A stretch of 44,189 nt of DNA, taken from contig NZ_WYCT01000016.1 in NCBI RefSeq assembly GCF_011008945.1, positions 1 to 44,189 on the forward strand, written 5' to 3'. The notes under the pieces are model-generated. The model searched no databases, had not been told where the DNA came from, and was given only the letters and a program-made list of their open reading frames with translations. Source of the stretch: Streptomyces harenosi. Lineage in GTDB: Bacteria > Actinomycetota > Actinomycetes > Streptomycetales > Streptomycetaceae. The translations under genes and the position numbers were made by a program. This document shows, one piece after another, positions 11,501 to 37,359 of the stretch; position 1 is the first letter of the stretch; each line of letters begins with the position of its first letter.

Positions 11501-14500
11501 GCCGTCGGCGGCCGGGAACAGCGTGCGCAGCACCTCGTGCCGCCCGATCACGTCGCGCAGGGCGGTGATCAGCGCCGTGCGGTCCAGCGCGCCGGACAGC
11601 CGCAGCCCCATCGGGATGTTGTAGGTGGAGCTGGGGCCCTCCAGCTGGCCGATGAACCACAGGCGGCGCTGGGCGAAGGACAGCGGGGTCCGGGCGGGCC
11701 GCTCCATCGGCGTCAGGGCGGTCTGGGCCGTACCGGCATCGGTGAGCCGGGCCGCGAGCGCGGCGACGGTCGGTGCCTCGAACAGGGTGCGCAACGGCAC
11801 CTCCACGCCGAACACGGTGCGGACCCGGCTGATGAGCCGGACCGCGAGCAGGGAGTGGCCGCCGTACGCGAAGAAGTCGTCGTCGACGCCGATCGAGGGC
11901 ACGCCGAGGACCTGCGCGAACACCCCGCGGAGGATCTCTTCCTGGGGGGTGGCCGGGCCCCGGGCCCCGGCCGCGCCGTCCCCGTGGGCCGGGGCGGGCA
12001 GGGCCCTGCGGTCGAGCTTGCCGTTGGCCGTCAGGGGCAGCTCGCGCAGGACGATGACGGCCGCCGGGACCATGTGGCCGGGCAGCCGGTCGGCCGCGAA
12101 CGCGACGACCGCTGCGGCCAGTTCGGCGGTGTCCCCGGCCGGCACGACGTAGGCGACCAGCCTCTTGTCGCCGGGAGAGTCCTCCCGTACGACGACGGCG
12201 GCGCGGTCGACGCCGGGGTGGGCGGCCACGACGGACTGGACCTCGCCCAGCTCGATGCGGAAGCCGCGGATCTTGACCTGCTCGTCGACGCGGCCGAGGT
12301 ATTCGAGCCGGCCGTCCGGGCTCCAGCGCACCAGGTCGCCGGTGCGGTAGAGCCGGTCGCCGGTGGTGGAGAACGGATCGGCGACGAACCGTTCGCCGGT
12401 CAGCCCCGGGCGGCCCAGGTAGCCGCGGGCCAGGCCGGCACCGGCGACGTACAGCTCACCGGCCACGCCCACCGGGACGGGCGCGAGGGCGCCGTCGAGG
12501 ACGTACGTGCGCGTGTTCCCGATGGGCGTGCCGATCGGCACGTCCGTCACGCCCGGCTCGCAGCGCCACACGGTGGCGTCGACGGTGGTCTCGGTCGGGC
12601 CGTACGTGTTGTACATGGTCCTGCCGCGCGCCCACCGCTCGATCAGCTCGGGCGAGGACGCCTCGCCGCCGACCTCCAGGACGACGTCCGGGCCGATCGC
12701 CCCGTCCGCCAGGCCCGCGAGGACGGCGGGCGGCAGCGTCGCGTGCGTCACGGCCTGCTCGGCGAGGAACGCCGCAAGCTCCGTGCCCAGGCGGCGGTGG
12801 GCGGGGACGACCACCAGGGTCGCGCCGCGGGTGAGCGCCAGCGACCACTCCAGGCAGAAGATGTCGAAGCTCGCCGAGGCGAACTGCGCCACCCGCGAAC
12901 CCGGCCCGGCGCCGAAGCGGTCGAGGCCCGCGATGGTGTTGGCGAACCCGGAGTGGGTCAGAACGACGCCCTTGGGGCGGCCGGTCGAGCCCGAGGTGTA
13001 GATGACGTACGCCGGGTGCTCCGGCCGGATCCTCGTGGCCGGGGCCTCGGGCGGCAGCCCCGCCAGCGCGGCGGCGGTCGGCTCGGCGTCGAGGACGACC
13101 AGGGTGGCGTCGGAGGCGGGCACCGCCCCCGCGGTGTCCTGCGAGGCGACCACGACCACGGGGGCCGCGTCGCCGAGCATGTACGCGATGCGCTCCGCCG
13201 GGTAGTCCAGGTCGACGGGCAGATAGGCGCCACCCGCCTTCAGGACGCCGAGCACCGCCGTGACCAGCTCCACCCCGCGCTCCAGGCACAGGGCCACGAC
13301 GGACTCCAGTCCGACGCCCAGCTCGATGAGGTGCCGCGCCAGCCGGTTAGCGCGGGAGTCGAGTTCGCCGTATGTCACCTCGACGCCGTCCGCGACGACC
13401 GCGACCGCGTCGGGGGTGCGAGCCGCGTGGGCCTCGAACAGGGCGACCGCGGTGGCGTCGGGGACCTCGGCGGCCGTGTCGTTCCAGGCGTCGAGCACCT
13501 GGCGCAGCCCCGCCTCGTCCAGGACCTGGACGGAGCTGAGCGGCACGTCCTGGCCGTGGTCCAGGGCCGTTTCGAGCGCGGCCACCAGGTTGTGCGCGGC
13601 GGTGCGCGTGAGGTCGCCGACCATGCGCGAGTCGACCGGGGCCACCGCGTCGACGGCCAGCTTGATGCCGTCGCCGTTGTCGTCCACGGAGAGCGCGAGC
13701 GGGAAGTTGTCGCGCTCCTCGGCGAACCGCAGCGTGATCCCCTCCAGCTCCCCGCGCGGCGAGGTGCCGTCGGACTGGTCGGTGTGGTGCCGGTAGTTGA
13801 ACAGGGCGGTGAACAGGGGGGTGTCACCGGTGGCCCCGCTGGCCCGCTGCGCCACGACCAGCGGCGCGTGTTCGTGCTCCAGGAGCGCGGCGAGTTGCTC
13901 GCGCATCGCGGCGACGGCGGCACGGACCCCGGAGGCGTCGGTGCGGACGCGGACGGGAAGGGTGTTCATGTAGGGGCCGGGGACCTGGTCGGCGCCTTCG
14001 CCCGCGTTCATGCGGCCGAACAGGACCGTGCCGAAGACCACGTCCGTCCGGCCGGAGACGGCCGCGAGCACCCGGGACCACGCGACGTGCATGACGGTCG
14101 CCGGGCTGGCACCGAGACGCCGGGAGACCTCGCGCAGTCGCCGGGTCAACTCGTCGCCGAACGGCACCACTTCGCGGACCGATCCCGTGCCGTCGCCGCG
14201 GGTCTCCGCGATCCCGAACGGGGTCGTGGGCTCGGTGACGTCGCCGAGCAGTTCGGTGAAGTACCGCTCGTGCTCGGACCGGGCGACGGCGCGGCGCGTC
14301 TGGGCGACGAAGGTGCGGAACGGCAGCGGCTCGGGCAGCTCGCTCCCGCGCCCGGCCAGGATCGCCTTGACCTCGTTGAAGACGATCTCCAGCGCGGTGT
14401 GGTCGCGCACCACGTGGTGCGTCCGCAGCAGCCCCAGCCAGCGGTCGCCGCCGGGCACGGCCGCGATGTGCAGGCCGAGCAGCGGCGCCTGGGCCAGGTC

Positions 14501-17500
14501 CATCGACATCCCGCCCGCCACCAGCAGCTGCTGGACCGGGTCGCCGCCCTCGGGGTCGAGGGTGACGTGGGTGACGGGCAGGGTGGCGTGGCGCCACACG
14601 ACCTGGACCGGCTCGCGCAGACCCTCCCAGACGATCGACGTGCGGTAGATGTCGTGGCGCCGCACCACCTGGCGCAGGGCGTCCGTGAAGGCATCGAGCC
14701 GTGCCCGCGAGTCGAACTCCAGGACCGTGGGGAGCACGTAGGCGTCGTCGCCGCCGTCGGCGAGGAGGTGGTGGAAGAGCAAGCCCTCCTGGAGCGGAGC
14801 CAGCGGATAGACATCGGCGACGTTCGCCGCGCCGCCGTCGACGGTGGCGACGACCGCCACGAGTTCGTCGGCCGCGAGGTCGACCAGCGGCAGCATCTCC
14901 GGAGTGATCTCGGTCGCGTCGACCGGGATCAGGTTCGCCGGGACCTCGACCTGGACGGCACCCGCCGAGGCGGCGAGAGCCGCCGGGGTCGGCGCCTGGA
15001 AGAACGAGCGGACCGAGACCGAGACACCCTGCTTCTGAAGACGCGCAACCAGCCGGATCGCCAGCAGCGACTGACCACCGAGCTTGAAGAAGTCATCGTC
15101 CACACCCACGCTCTCGCGACCCAGGACCTCCGCGAAAGCAGCGCAGATGATCTCCTCCCGGGCATTGGCGGGACCACGCCCGACCGTGGCCACCCGCTCG
15201 GGAGCAGGCAACGCCCTACGGTCCAGCTTGCCGTTGGCCGTCAGCGGCAACGCGTCCAGAACCACGACAGCCGACGGAACCATGTACTCCGGCAGGCTCC
15301 GGGCCACGAACTCCGCGACCGGCACCGCGGGGGATTGGCCGGAGGTCACCACATAGGCGACCAGCCGACGATCACCAGGAGTGTCCTCCCGTACCACCAC
15401 CGCGGCCCGCGCGACCTGCGGATGCGCCGCGACAGCGGCCTGGACCTCGCCCAGTTCGATACGGGTACCCCGCACCTTGACCTGGTCGTCGGTGCGCCCC
15501 AGGAAGACCAACTGGCCGTCCGCCGTCCACTTCACCCGGTCACCCGAGCGGTACATCCGCTCGCCCTCCGCAAAGGGAGAAGCGACGAAGCGCTCGGCGG
15601 TCAGCCCCGGACGGTTGACGTAGGCGCGGGCAAGCCCGGCACCGGAGACATACAGCTCACCCGGCACCCCGACCGGCACCGGCCGCAGCGCCTCGTCCAG
15701 GACGAAGACACGCGCGTTGGGCACGGGCCTACCGACCACCACGTCAGCCGAGTCGGCCAGGCGGGCGATGGCGGTGTCCACGGTGGCCTCGGTCGGACCG
15801 TAGAAGTTGAAGCCCTCCACACCCTCCAGCGCACGCAGCCGCTCCCACAGACCGGCCGGGACCGCTTCACCGCCCACACCGATCCGCGACGGATACACAG
15901 AGCCCTCGAACAGGCCCTCGTCCACGAGGACGTGCAGATAGGAGGGGGTGACCTCGGCAAAGTCGATCCGTGAGGCCCGCATCCACGCCACCAGGCGCCC
16001 CGCGTCCAGCCACGTCTCCGCGTCCACCACATGCAGCTCATGCCCCACGAACAAGGCCGACAGCTGATTCCACGACGCGTCGAAGGACACCGACGTCGTC
16101 AACGCCACCCGCAGCGGGCCCCCGTCCGCGGCGAACACCGTACGGCCATGGCCCTCACACAGGCTCACCGCAGCCCCGTGCGACACCACCACACCCTTGG
16201 GGCGCCCCGTCGAACCCGAGGTGTAGATCACGTACGCCGGGTGCTCCGGCCGAACCCGCACACCCAGCGGCCCGCCGTCCAGCCCCGCCGCCGTCTCCGC
16301 GTCGTCGACGACCACCAACGGCACCTCCGACGCCGGCAGAACACCCGCCGTCGCGGCCGAGACCAGCACCGCCACCGGCGTCGCGTCCCCGACCATGTAC
16401 GCGATCCGGTCGGCCGGATACTCCGGGTCCAGCGGCAGATAGGCACCACCGGCCTTCAACACCGCCAGCAGCGCGACGACCAGGTCGACCCCCCGCTCCA
16501 AACACACCCCCACCAACGACTCAGGACCAACCCCCTGAGCCACCAGATGACGGGCCAAACGGTTCGCCCGCGCATCCAACTCCGCATACGACAGCGCCAC
16601 GTCACCGGCGACCACCGCGACCGCATCCCGCGTACGAGCCGCCTGCGCCTCGAACAGCTCCACCAGCGAACCCGCTGCCACCTCGGCAGCCGTGTCGTTC
16701 CACTCGGCGAGCAGCCCGCGCTCGGTCTCCTCCAGCACGTCCAGCGCGCTCAGCGACAGCTCCGGGTCGGCGGTCAGCCGCTCCAGGGCCCGCACCCAGC
16801 GGGCCACGAGCCGCTCGGCCGTCGCCGCGTCGAACAGGTCGGCCGAGGCGACGACCGATCCGCGCAGGCCCGCCGGGGCGCCCGCCTCGTCGAAGACCTC
16901 GGACACCGAGGCGTCCAGGTCGAACTTGGCGGTCGACGCGCCCGCCGGGAGCCCGGCGGCCCGCACGCCCGGCAGGTCGAGGACCGCCTCACCGGTGTTC
17001 TGCACCTTCAGCATGACCTGGAACAGCGGGTGCCGGGCCAGCGAACGCGTCGGCGCCAGCTCCTCCACCAGCTTCTCGAACGGCACGTCCTGGTGGGCGA
17101 ATGCGGACAGGCTCGTCTCCCGTACGCGCCCCAGGACCTCCTGGAACGTCGGGTCGCCGGTCAGGTCGGTGCGCAGCACCAGCGTGTTGATGAAGAAACC
17201 GACCAGGTTGTCCAGCGCCTCATCGGTACGCCCGGCGTTGGCCGTACCGATGGGGATGTCCGTGCCGGCACCCATCTTCGACAGCAGTATCGCCAGGGCG
17301 GCCTGGAGCACCATGAAGGGAGTTACGCCCTCGACGCGCGCCACCTCCACGAGGCGGACGTGCACCTCCGCCGGAACCACCAGGGGGATGTTGTGCCCCA
17401 GGTGGGAGGGGACGGCGGGCCGCGGGCGGTCGGCCGGCAGCTCCAGTTCCTCCGGAGCGCCCGCCAGCGCCTGGCGCCAGTGGGCGACCTGGCGGCTGAT

Positions 17501-20500
17501 CACGCTGCCCGCGACCCGCTCGTCGCCGAGCAGCTCCCGCTGCCACAGCGCGTAGTCCGCGTACTGCACCGGCAGCGGCTCCCACTCGGGCGTCCGGCCC
17601 GCGTGCCGCGCGGCGTAGGCCACCGACAGGTCACGCGCCAGCGGCTCCATGGACCAGCCGTCGCCCGCGATGTGGTGCACGGCCATGACGAGGACGTGCT
17701 CATCGGGTGCGGTTGCGAACAGCCAGGCTCGGACGGGCACTTCGGCGGCCAGGTCGAAGGGGCGCGCCAGCGCCTCGGCGACCGCCTCGTCCAGCTCCGC
17801 CGGGGCCACCTCGGCCACCGAGAGCTGCCAGTCCAGGTCGTCCAAGGCCGTGATCCGCTGGTACGGCTCGCCGTCCGCCACGTCGAAGACGGTGCGCAGC
17901 ACCTCGTGGCGTCCGATCACGTCCCGCAGGGCCGCGCCGAGCGCGTCCCGGTCGAGGGCGCCCGAAAGGCGCAGCGCCACCGGGATGGTGTACGTCGCGC
18001 CCGGGCCCTCCAGCTGGCCGACGAACCACAGGCGGCGCTGGGCGAAGGAGAGCGGGATCTGTTCGGTGCGCTCCACCGGTGCGAGCGCGGTGCGGGCCGA
18101 GGCGGCGCCGTCGAGCCTGGCCGCGAGCCCGGCAACCGTGGGTGTGTCGAACAGGGCCCGCAGCGGCACCTCGAGGCCGAGGGCCGTACGCACCCGGCTG
18201 ATCAGCCGGGTGGCGAGCAGCGAGTGCCCGCCGAGCGCGAAGAAGTCGTCGTCGACGCCCACCCGGGGCACGCCCAGGACCTGGGCGAACACGGCGCACA
18301 ACAGTTCCTCGTAGAGCGTGGCGGGGCCGCGCCCCACGCTCACCGGGTACGCGGGTGCGGGCAGGGCGGCGCGGTCGAGTTTGCCGTTGGCCGATAGGGG
18401 CAGTGCGTCCAGTGCGACGACCGCCGCGGGCACCATGTGCTCGGGCAGCCGCGCGGCGATGAACGCGCGTACCGAACGGGGTATGCCGGCGGCGTCCTCG
18501 GCGGGCACGACGTAGGCGAACAGGCGCCGGTCGCCGGGGGTGTCCTCGCGGGCGACGACCGCCGCCTGCGCGACGCCCGGGTGTGCGACTGCCACGGCCT
18601 CGACCTCGCCGGGCTCGATGCGGTAGCCGCGGATCTTGACCTGGTCGTCGGCGCGGCCCAGGTACTCCACGCGGCCCTCGGCGTCCTGGCGCACCAGGTC
18701 GCCGGTGCGGTACATGCGGGTGCCCGGCTCGAAGGGGTTGGCGACGAACCGTTCGGCGGTCAGGGCGGCCCGGCCCACGTAACCTCGGGCCAGGCCCGCG
18801 CCGGACACGTACAGCTCGCCGGCGACGCCCGGGGCGACGGGGCCGAGGCGGCCGTCGAGGACGTAGGCGCGGGTGTTGGGCAGGGGGCGGCCGATCAGTG
18901 GGCGCTCGCCTTGGTCGGTGTCGTGGCAGAGCACGTGGACGGTGGCCTCGGTCGGACCGTAGAAGTTGAAGCCCAGCGTCCCGTCGGTCGCCCGCAGCCG
19001 CTCCCACAGGGCGCCGCCGACGGCGTCGCCTCCGAGGAGCAGCGCGCGGGGCCGGTGAGCGGAGCCGTCGAGGAGTCCTTCGTCGAGGAGCTGTTCGGCC
19101 TGGACGGGGGTGACCACGATCAGGTCGAGGCGCCGGTCGTCGGCGTAGCGCGCCAGTGCGGTGGTGTCCCGCCGTACGTCGTCGGGAACGATGTGGAGTT
19201 CGTGGCCCGCGACCATCCAGAGCAGCGGCTCCCAGCAGGCGTCGAAGGACAGGGAGTACGTCAGTGCCACGCGCATGCGCGACCCGGAGCGCGCGAGGGT
19301 TCCGGCGCGCTGGAAGGCGGCGAGGTTGGCGAGTCCCCGGTGCGGTACGGCGACGCCTTTGGGACGGCCGGTCGAGCCGGAGGTGTAGATGACATACGCC
19401 AGGTGCTCGGGGTGGATCTCGGTGCCGAGCGGACCGTCGGGGAGTCCGCTCAGCTCGGCGGCGGTGGCCTCGTCGTCCAGGACGAGCACGGTGGCGCCGG
19501 AGGCGGGCAGGGCCGCGGCCGTGCCGGTCGTGGCGAGGATCACGGAGGGCGCCGCGTCCTGGACCAGGTACGCGACGCGGTCCGCCGGGTAGCCGGGGTC
19601 GACGGGCAGTTGGGTGCCTCCGGCCTTGAGGACGCCGAGCAGGGCGACGACCGGTTCGGTGCCGCGCTCCAGGCACACGCCGACGACCGACTCGGGCCCG
19701 ACGCCCCGGAGGGCGAGCAGCCGGGCGACCTGGTTGGCGCGCGCGTCCAGTTCGGCGAAGGTGAGGGTGTCGCCGTCGGCGACGACGGCCACCTGGTCGG
19801 GGGTGCGCGCGGCCTGCGCCTCGAACAGCTCGGGAAAGGTGGCGGGCGGCACCTCGGCGGCGGTGTCGTTCCACTCGGCCAGGATTCGGTGGTGCTGGGC
19901 CTCGTCCAGGACCGGGATGTCGGGCAGCGGCCGGTCCGCGGCGCCGTCGGCGGCCGCGTCGAGGGCGTCGAGGAGACCGGCGAGCGCGGTGTGCAGCAGG
20001 GCGCCGACCGCGTGCGGGTCGACGGGGGTCCGCGCGTCCACGGCGACCGACAGTGCGTCGCCGTCGTCGTCGACGGAGACGGCGAGGGGGTAGTTGGAGC
20101 GTTCCTGGGCGAAGAGGGTGCGGATGCCGTCGAGGCCGCCGCCGTCCGTCCTGCCGCCCGCGGTGCCGCGCCGGTAGTTGAACAGGGAGGTGAACAGGGG
20201 CGTGTCGCCCGTGACACCGCCGGCCCGCTGGACCGTGGCGAGCGGCGCGTGCTCGTGCTCCATGAGCCGGGCGAGCTGCTCGCGCAGCGCGGACAGGGCG
20301 GCCAGGGCGCCGAGTTCGCCGGTGCGCACGCGCACGGGCAGCATGTTGACGTACGGGCCGGGGGCCTGGCGGGCGCCTCCGACGGCGCTCGTGCGGCCGG
20401 ACAGGACGGTGCCGAACACGACGTCGTCGCGGCCGCTGACGGCGGCGAGGACCCGGGCCCAGGCGAGGTGCAGGACGGTGGCGGGGCTCGCGCCCACGCG

Positions 20501-23500
20501 ACGGGAGACGTCCCGCAGGCGCGCGCCGAGGTGCGGTGCGAGGGGGGTGCGGGCGCGGGACGTGCCGGCGCCGTCGCCCCGTACGTCCACCAGGCCGTAG
20601 GGAGCGGTGGGCTCGGTGATGTCGCCGAGCAGCTCCGCGAAGTACGGCTCGTGGTCGGCGCGTTCGAGGCCGCCGCGGACGCGGGCCACGAAGTCGCGGA
20701 AGCGCGCGGGCTCGGGGAGTTCGGCGCCGCGCCCGTCGAGGAAGGCGCATACCTCGTCGAGTACGGCTTCGAGCGCCGTGTGGTCCTGCACCATGTGGTG
20801 GGCCCGGACCAGGGCCAGCCAGCGACCGCCCGCGGGGTCGGCAGCGATGTGCAGGCCGAGCAGCGGGGCCCGGGACAGGTCCAGCGCGGCGTCGCCGACG
20901 GCGAGCAGCTGCCGGACCGGGTCGCCGCCACGGGCGTCCAGGGCGACTTCCTGCACGGGCAGGGTGGTGCGGCGCCACACGACCTGGACCGGCTCGCGCA
21001 GGCCCTCCCAGACGACGGAGGTGCGCAGGATGTCGTGCCGCTCCACCACCTGGCGCAGGGCGTGGGTGAACGCGTCGAGCCGGTCCCGCGAGTCGAATTC
21101 CAGGACCGTGGGCTGGACGTAGGCGTCCTGGCCGCCGTCGGCGAGCAGGTGGTGGAAGAGGAGTCCCTCCTGGAGGGGTGCCAGCGGGTAGACATCGGCG
21201 ATGTTGGCGGCGCCGCCGTCGACGGTGGCCACGACCGCGGCGAGTTCGCCGGCGGTCAGGTCGACCAGCGGCAGCATCTCGGGGGTGATCGCGGTCGCGT
21301 CGGCCGGGAGGAGGTTCGGCGGTACGGGGGTGGGGGCCGTGCCCGCCGAGGCGGCGAGCCCGGCCGGGGTCGGGGTCTGGAACAGCGCCCGCACGGGCAC
21401 GTCGATGCCCAGGGCGGCCCTGATCCGGCCCATGAGTTCGACGGCCAGCAGCGAGTGGCCGCCCAGGGCGAAGAAGTCGTCGTCGACGCCCACCCGCTCC
21501 AGGCCCAGGACGTCGGCGAACACCGCGCACAGCAGTTCCTCGCGCAGGTCCGCCGGGCCCCGGCCCGCGCCCGCCGTGTACTCGGGCGCGGGCAGCGCCT
21601 TGCGGTCGAGCTTGCCGTTCGCCGTCAGCGGCAGCGTGTCCAGTACCAGCACCGCGGACGGCACCATGTAGCCCGGCAGGCCGGCTCCGACGTGGGCCCG
21701 CAGCTCAGCGGCGTCCAAGTCCTCCTCGCCGCCCGCGGTGGTGACGTAGGCCACCAGGCGGGCGTCGCCCGGGGTGTCCTCGCGGACGACGACGGCGGCG
21801 CGGGCGACCCGGGCGTGGCGTTCGAGGACCGCCTCGATCTCGCCCGGCTCGATCCGGAAGCCGCGGACCTTGACCTGGCCGTCGGTGCGGCCCAGGCATT
21901 GGAGCACCCCCCCGGGGCGCCAGCGTGCGAGGTCCCCGGTGCGGTACAGCCGCCCGCCGGGGACGAACGGCGAGGCGACGAACCGTTCGGCGGTCAGGCC
22001 CGCGCGGCCCAGGTAGCCGCGCGCCAGCTGGGCGCCCGCGAGGTAGAGCTCACCCGTCGCGCCGGGGGCCACGGGGCGCAGCCGGGCGTCGAGCACGTAG
22101 GCGCGCGTGTTCGCGAAGGGGGTGCCGATGACGACGGGGCCTGCGCCGATCTCGGCGGAGGTGGTCCAGATGGTGGCCTCGGTGGGCCCGTACAGGTTCA
22201 CCGCCAGCACGCCGAGCGCGTGCAGCCGCGCGGCCAGTTCCTCGGGCAGGGCCTCGCCGCCGACGAGGGCGCGCACCGCGGGGGGCCAGTCGCCCGCGTC
22301 GAGGAGCGCCCGCCACAGGGACGGCACGGCCTGCAGGGCGGTGGCGCCGCTGGTGCGGACCAGGTCGAGGAGGGCCTTGGGGTCACGGACCGTCTCGCGC
22401 CGGGCGAGCACGACGGCGGCGCCGGAGACGAGGGGCAGGAACAGTTCGAGGGCGGCGATGTCGAAGGACACCGTGGTCACGGCGACCAGGCGGTCGCCCG
22501 AGCCGAGCGGGACGCGCTCGGCAGCCGCGTACAGGTGGTTGACCAGGGCTTCGTGGCTGACGACGACGCCCTTGGGGCGGCCGGTCGACCCCGAGGTGTG
22601 GATGATGTACGCGGGATGTTGGGGCAGGAGCGGCGCCGGGCGCCCGGCGCCGGTGGGGTCCGCCGCGTCGAGGCGGGCGAGTTCCTCCCGCACGGGGGCG
22701 TCGTCGACGGCCAGGATCGCGGCGTCCGTCGCCCCGGGCAGGGTGGGGGCGCAGGCCACGCTGGTGAGCACGCACACGGGCCGCGCGTCGGCGAGCATGT
22801 ACGCGATGCGCTCCCGCGGGTACTCCGGGTCGACCGGCAGATAGGCGCCCCTGGCCTTGACCACGGCGAGCAGCGCGGCCACCAGGTCCGCTCCGGGCTC
22901 CATCTGGACGGCGACGACGGACTCGGGGCCGACGCCCCGGTCCACGAGCAGGCGGGCGAGCCGGTTCGCGCGGGCGTCGAGTTCCGCGTAGGTGAGGGTG
23001 TTCTCGCCGTCGACGAGGGCGACCGCGTCGGGTGTGCGGGCCACCTGGGCCTCGAAGCACTCCGGCAAGGTGGCCGCCGGGACCTGGGTCCGGGTGTCGT
23101 TCCACTCGTGCAGCACCTGGTGCAGTTCGGCGTCGTCCAGCGTCCGTACGTCGCCGATCCGGGTGTCCGGGGCGTCGGCGAGGGCCTCGACGACGCGGGC
23201 CAGCCGCTCGGCGATCCACTGGACGGACTCGGCGTCGAACAGGTCGGCGGCAGCGATGACGGTGCCGCGCAGCCCGGCCGGGGTGCCGTCGGCGTCGAAG
23301 GTCTCGCCGATGCCGATCTCCAGGTCGAACTTGGCGGCGGAGTTTCCGGTCGGCACGGGCTCGGCCTGGATTCCGGGCAGCCGCAGCGCCGCCTCGCCGG
23401 TGTTCTGGAGCATCAGCACGACCTGGAACAGCGGGTGCCGGGCCAGCGAGCGGGTCGGGGCGAGTTCCTCGACCAGCTTCTCGAAGGGGACGTCCTGGTG

Positions 23501-24465
23501 CTCGAACGCCGACAGGCTCGCCTCCTGCACCCGGGCGAGGAGTTCGCGGAACGTCGGGTCGCCCGACAGGTCGGTGCGGACCACGAGGGTGCTGACGAAG
23601 AAGCCGACCAGGTCGTCGAGGGACTCGTCGCCGCGGCCCGCGTTGACGGAGCCGATCGGGATGTCCGTGCCCGCGCCGAGCCGGGACAGCGTCACGGCGA
23701 GGGCGGCCTGGAGTGCGGCGAACAGGGTCACGCCCTCGGCGAGCGCGACGTCCGCGAGGCATGCGTGCACCCGGGCCGGCAGCTGGAAGGGGACGGTGTG
23801 GCCACGGTGGCCGAGTACGGCAGGACGCGTCCGGTCGTACGGCAGCTCCAGCTCCTCCGGCACGTCCGCCAGCGCCTGGCGCCAGTAGGCGGTCTGGCGG
23901 GAGAACAGGCTCTCGGGATCGCTCTCGTCGCCGAGCAGTTCGCGCTGCCACAGGGTGTAGTCCGCGTACTGCACGGCCAGCGGCTGCCACGCCGGGGCCG
24001 CGCCGTTCACGCGCGCCGCGTAGGCCGTGGACAGGTCGCGGGCCAGCGGGTCCATCGACCAGCCGTCGCCCGCGATGTGGTGGACGACCATGACGAGCAC
24101 GTGTGCGTCGGGCGCGGTCGTGAACAGCCAGGCCCTGACGGGCACGTCGGTGGTGAGGTCGAAGGCGTACCCGACGGCGGCGGCGATCCGGCCGTCGAGG
24201 TCGTCCTGGGTGACGTCGACCGCCGTCAGCCGCCAGTCGAGGTCCGCGGCCTTCAGGATGCGCTGGTAGGGCTCGCCGGCCGCGACACCGTAGACGGTGC
24301 GCAGGATCTCGTGGCGGCCGATCACGTCCCGCAGGGCCGCCTCCAGCGCCGCGCGGTCCACCGCGCCGCTCAGCCGTTGCGCGACCCGGATGTTGTAGGC
24401 CGGGCTCGGGCCCTCCAGCTGGGAGATGAACCACAGCCGACGCTGCGCGAATGACAACGGAATCA

Positions 24466-24466
<1 letters not shown>
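5363..24466 (-). CDS. NRPS 2 (modules 5-10), six complete modules
   Basis: This is a 6367-residue nonribosomal peptide synthetase that extends the peptide from NRPS 1 by six residues. Domain order is C-A-T / E/C-A-T / C-A-T / E/C-A-T / C-A-T / C-A-T, with no epimerase or thioesterase. Carrier serines lie near residues 1004, 2076, 3132, 4202, 5255 and 6310 in LGGHS-type motifs (LGGQS in module 7). The ATG overlaps the TGA of NRPS 1 (TGATG) and has a strong AGGAGG ribosome-binding site inside the end of NRPS 1, so the two are translationally coupled. Module 5 has a clear Gly code; modules 6-10 are not assignable by eye. Modules 9 and 10 share an exact 1770-bp segment. The C-terminal tail ([18 protein letters not shown]) closely resembles that of NRPS 1. 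Confidence 0.98.
5423..7192. repeat. Direct repeat R2, copy b (module 10 A-T)
   Basis: This 1770-base stretch is identical, as far as I can read, to 8588-10357 (offset 3165). In the coding direction it runs from [12 protein letters not shown] in the C-A linker to PTVAGLA at the end of the carrier domain, so exactly one A-T unit is duplicated and the C domains differ. Confidence 0.95.
8535..11709 (-). other. NRPS module 9: LCL C - A(unknown) - T
   Basis: The C domain starts [11 protein letters not shown] with HHIATDG. The A-domain code is DTWTVASVDK, from FDTFGWE, THATLPP, LVVAGEA and [11 protein letters not shown]. It resembles aromatic codes at five of ten positions but ends VDK rather than VCK. 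The A10 motif is NRKLDR instead of NGKLDR, with Lys kept. The A-T part is identical to module 10. Confidence 0.75.
8588..10357. repeat. Direct repeat R2, copy a (module 9 A-T)
   Basis: This is the partner of 5423-7192. It covers the whole A9 and T9 domains, including the unusual NRKLDR A10 motif. The condensation domains on either side are related but clearly not identical, which marks the ends of the exchanged segment. Confidence 0.95.
11710..14944 (-). other. NRPS module 8: dual E/C - A(unknown) - T
   Basis: The E/C domain has a full [10 protein letters not shown] motif and HHVVRDHT, so residue 7 is predicted D. The eye-aligned A-domain code is DILTEGTVDK, from FDIFCLE, THATLPP, LEVGGEA and [12 protein letters not shown] cannot match it to a known amino acid. 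Carrier motif [12 protein letters not shown]. Confidence 0.75.
14945..18079 (-). other. NRPS module 7: LCL C - A(unknown) - T
   Basis: The C domain starts [11 protein letters not shown]. The A domain has FDASWNQ (again one residue short), with E278, G299, G301, F322, V330 and D331. The acidic residue at 278 could suit a basic side chain, but this is a guess. The carrier motif is [12 protein letters not shown]. The A-T segment (about 15020-16690) has codon use visibly different from its flanks. Confidence 0.75.
18080..21319 (-). other. NRPS module 6: dual-type E/C - A(unknown) - T
   Basis: The condensation domain is of dual E/C type but reads [10 protein letters not shown], with Gln where the epimerisation motif has Asp; its donor is the achiral Gly5. 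The A domain has FDACWE, one residue shorter than the GrsA FDASVWE stretch, so position 239 could be W or E. The remaining code positions are V278, L299, G301, F322, V330 and H331. I do not recognise this code. Confidence 0.75.
21320..24466 (-). other. NRPS module 5: LCL C - A(Gly) - T
   Basis: The C domain begins [11 protein letters not shown] (LCL type, L-configured donor) with HHIAGDG. The A domain gives DILQLGLIWK, the known Gly code, read from [20 protein letters not shown] and [11 protein letters not shown]. The carrier motif is [12 protein letters not shown]. Confidence 0.87.

Positions 24467-37359
<12,893 letters not shown>

Noticed and set aside
18437..24454. Very long open frames on the + strand opposite the NRPS genes (for example 18437-24454, 11171-15973, 24451-28791)
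   Set aside because: They are mirror frames produced by extreme third-position GC bias; their translations are low-complexity Arg/Gly/Val-rich text without domains, while the opposite strand encodes clear NRPS motifs.
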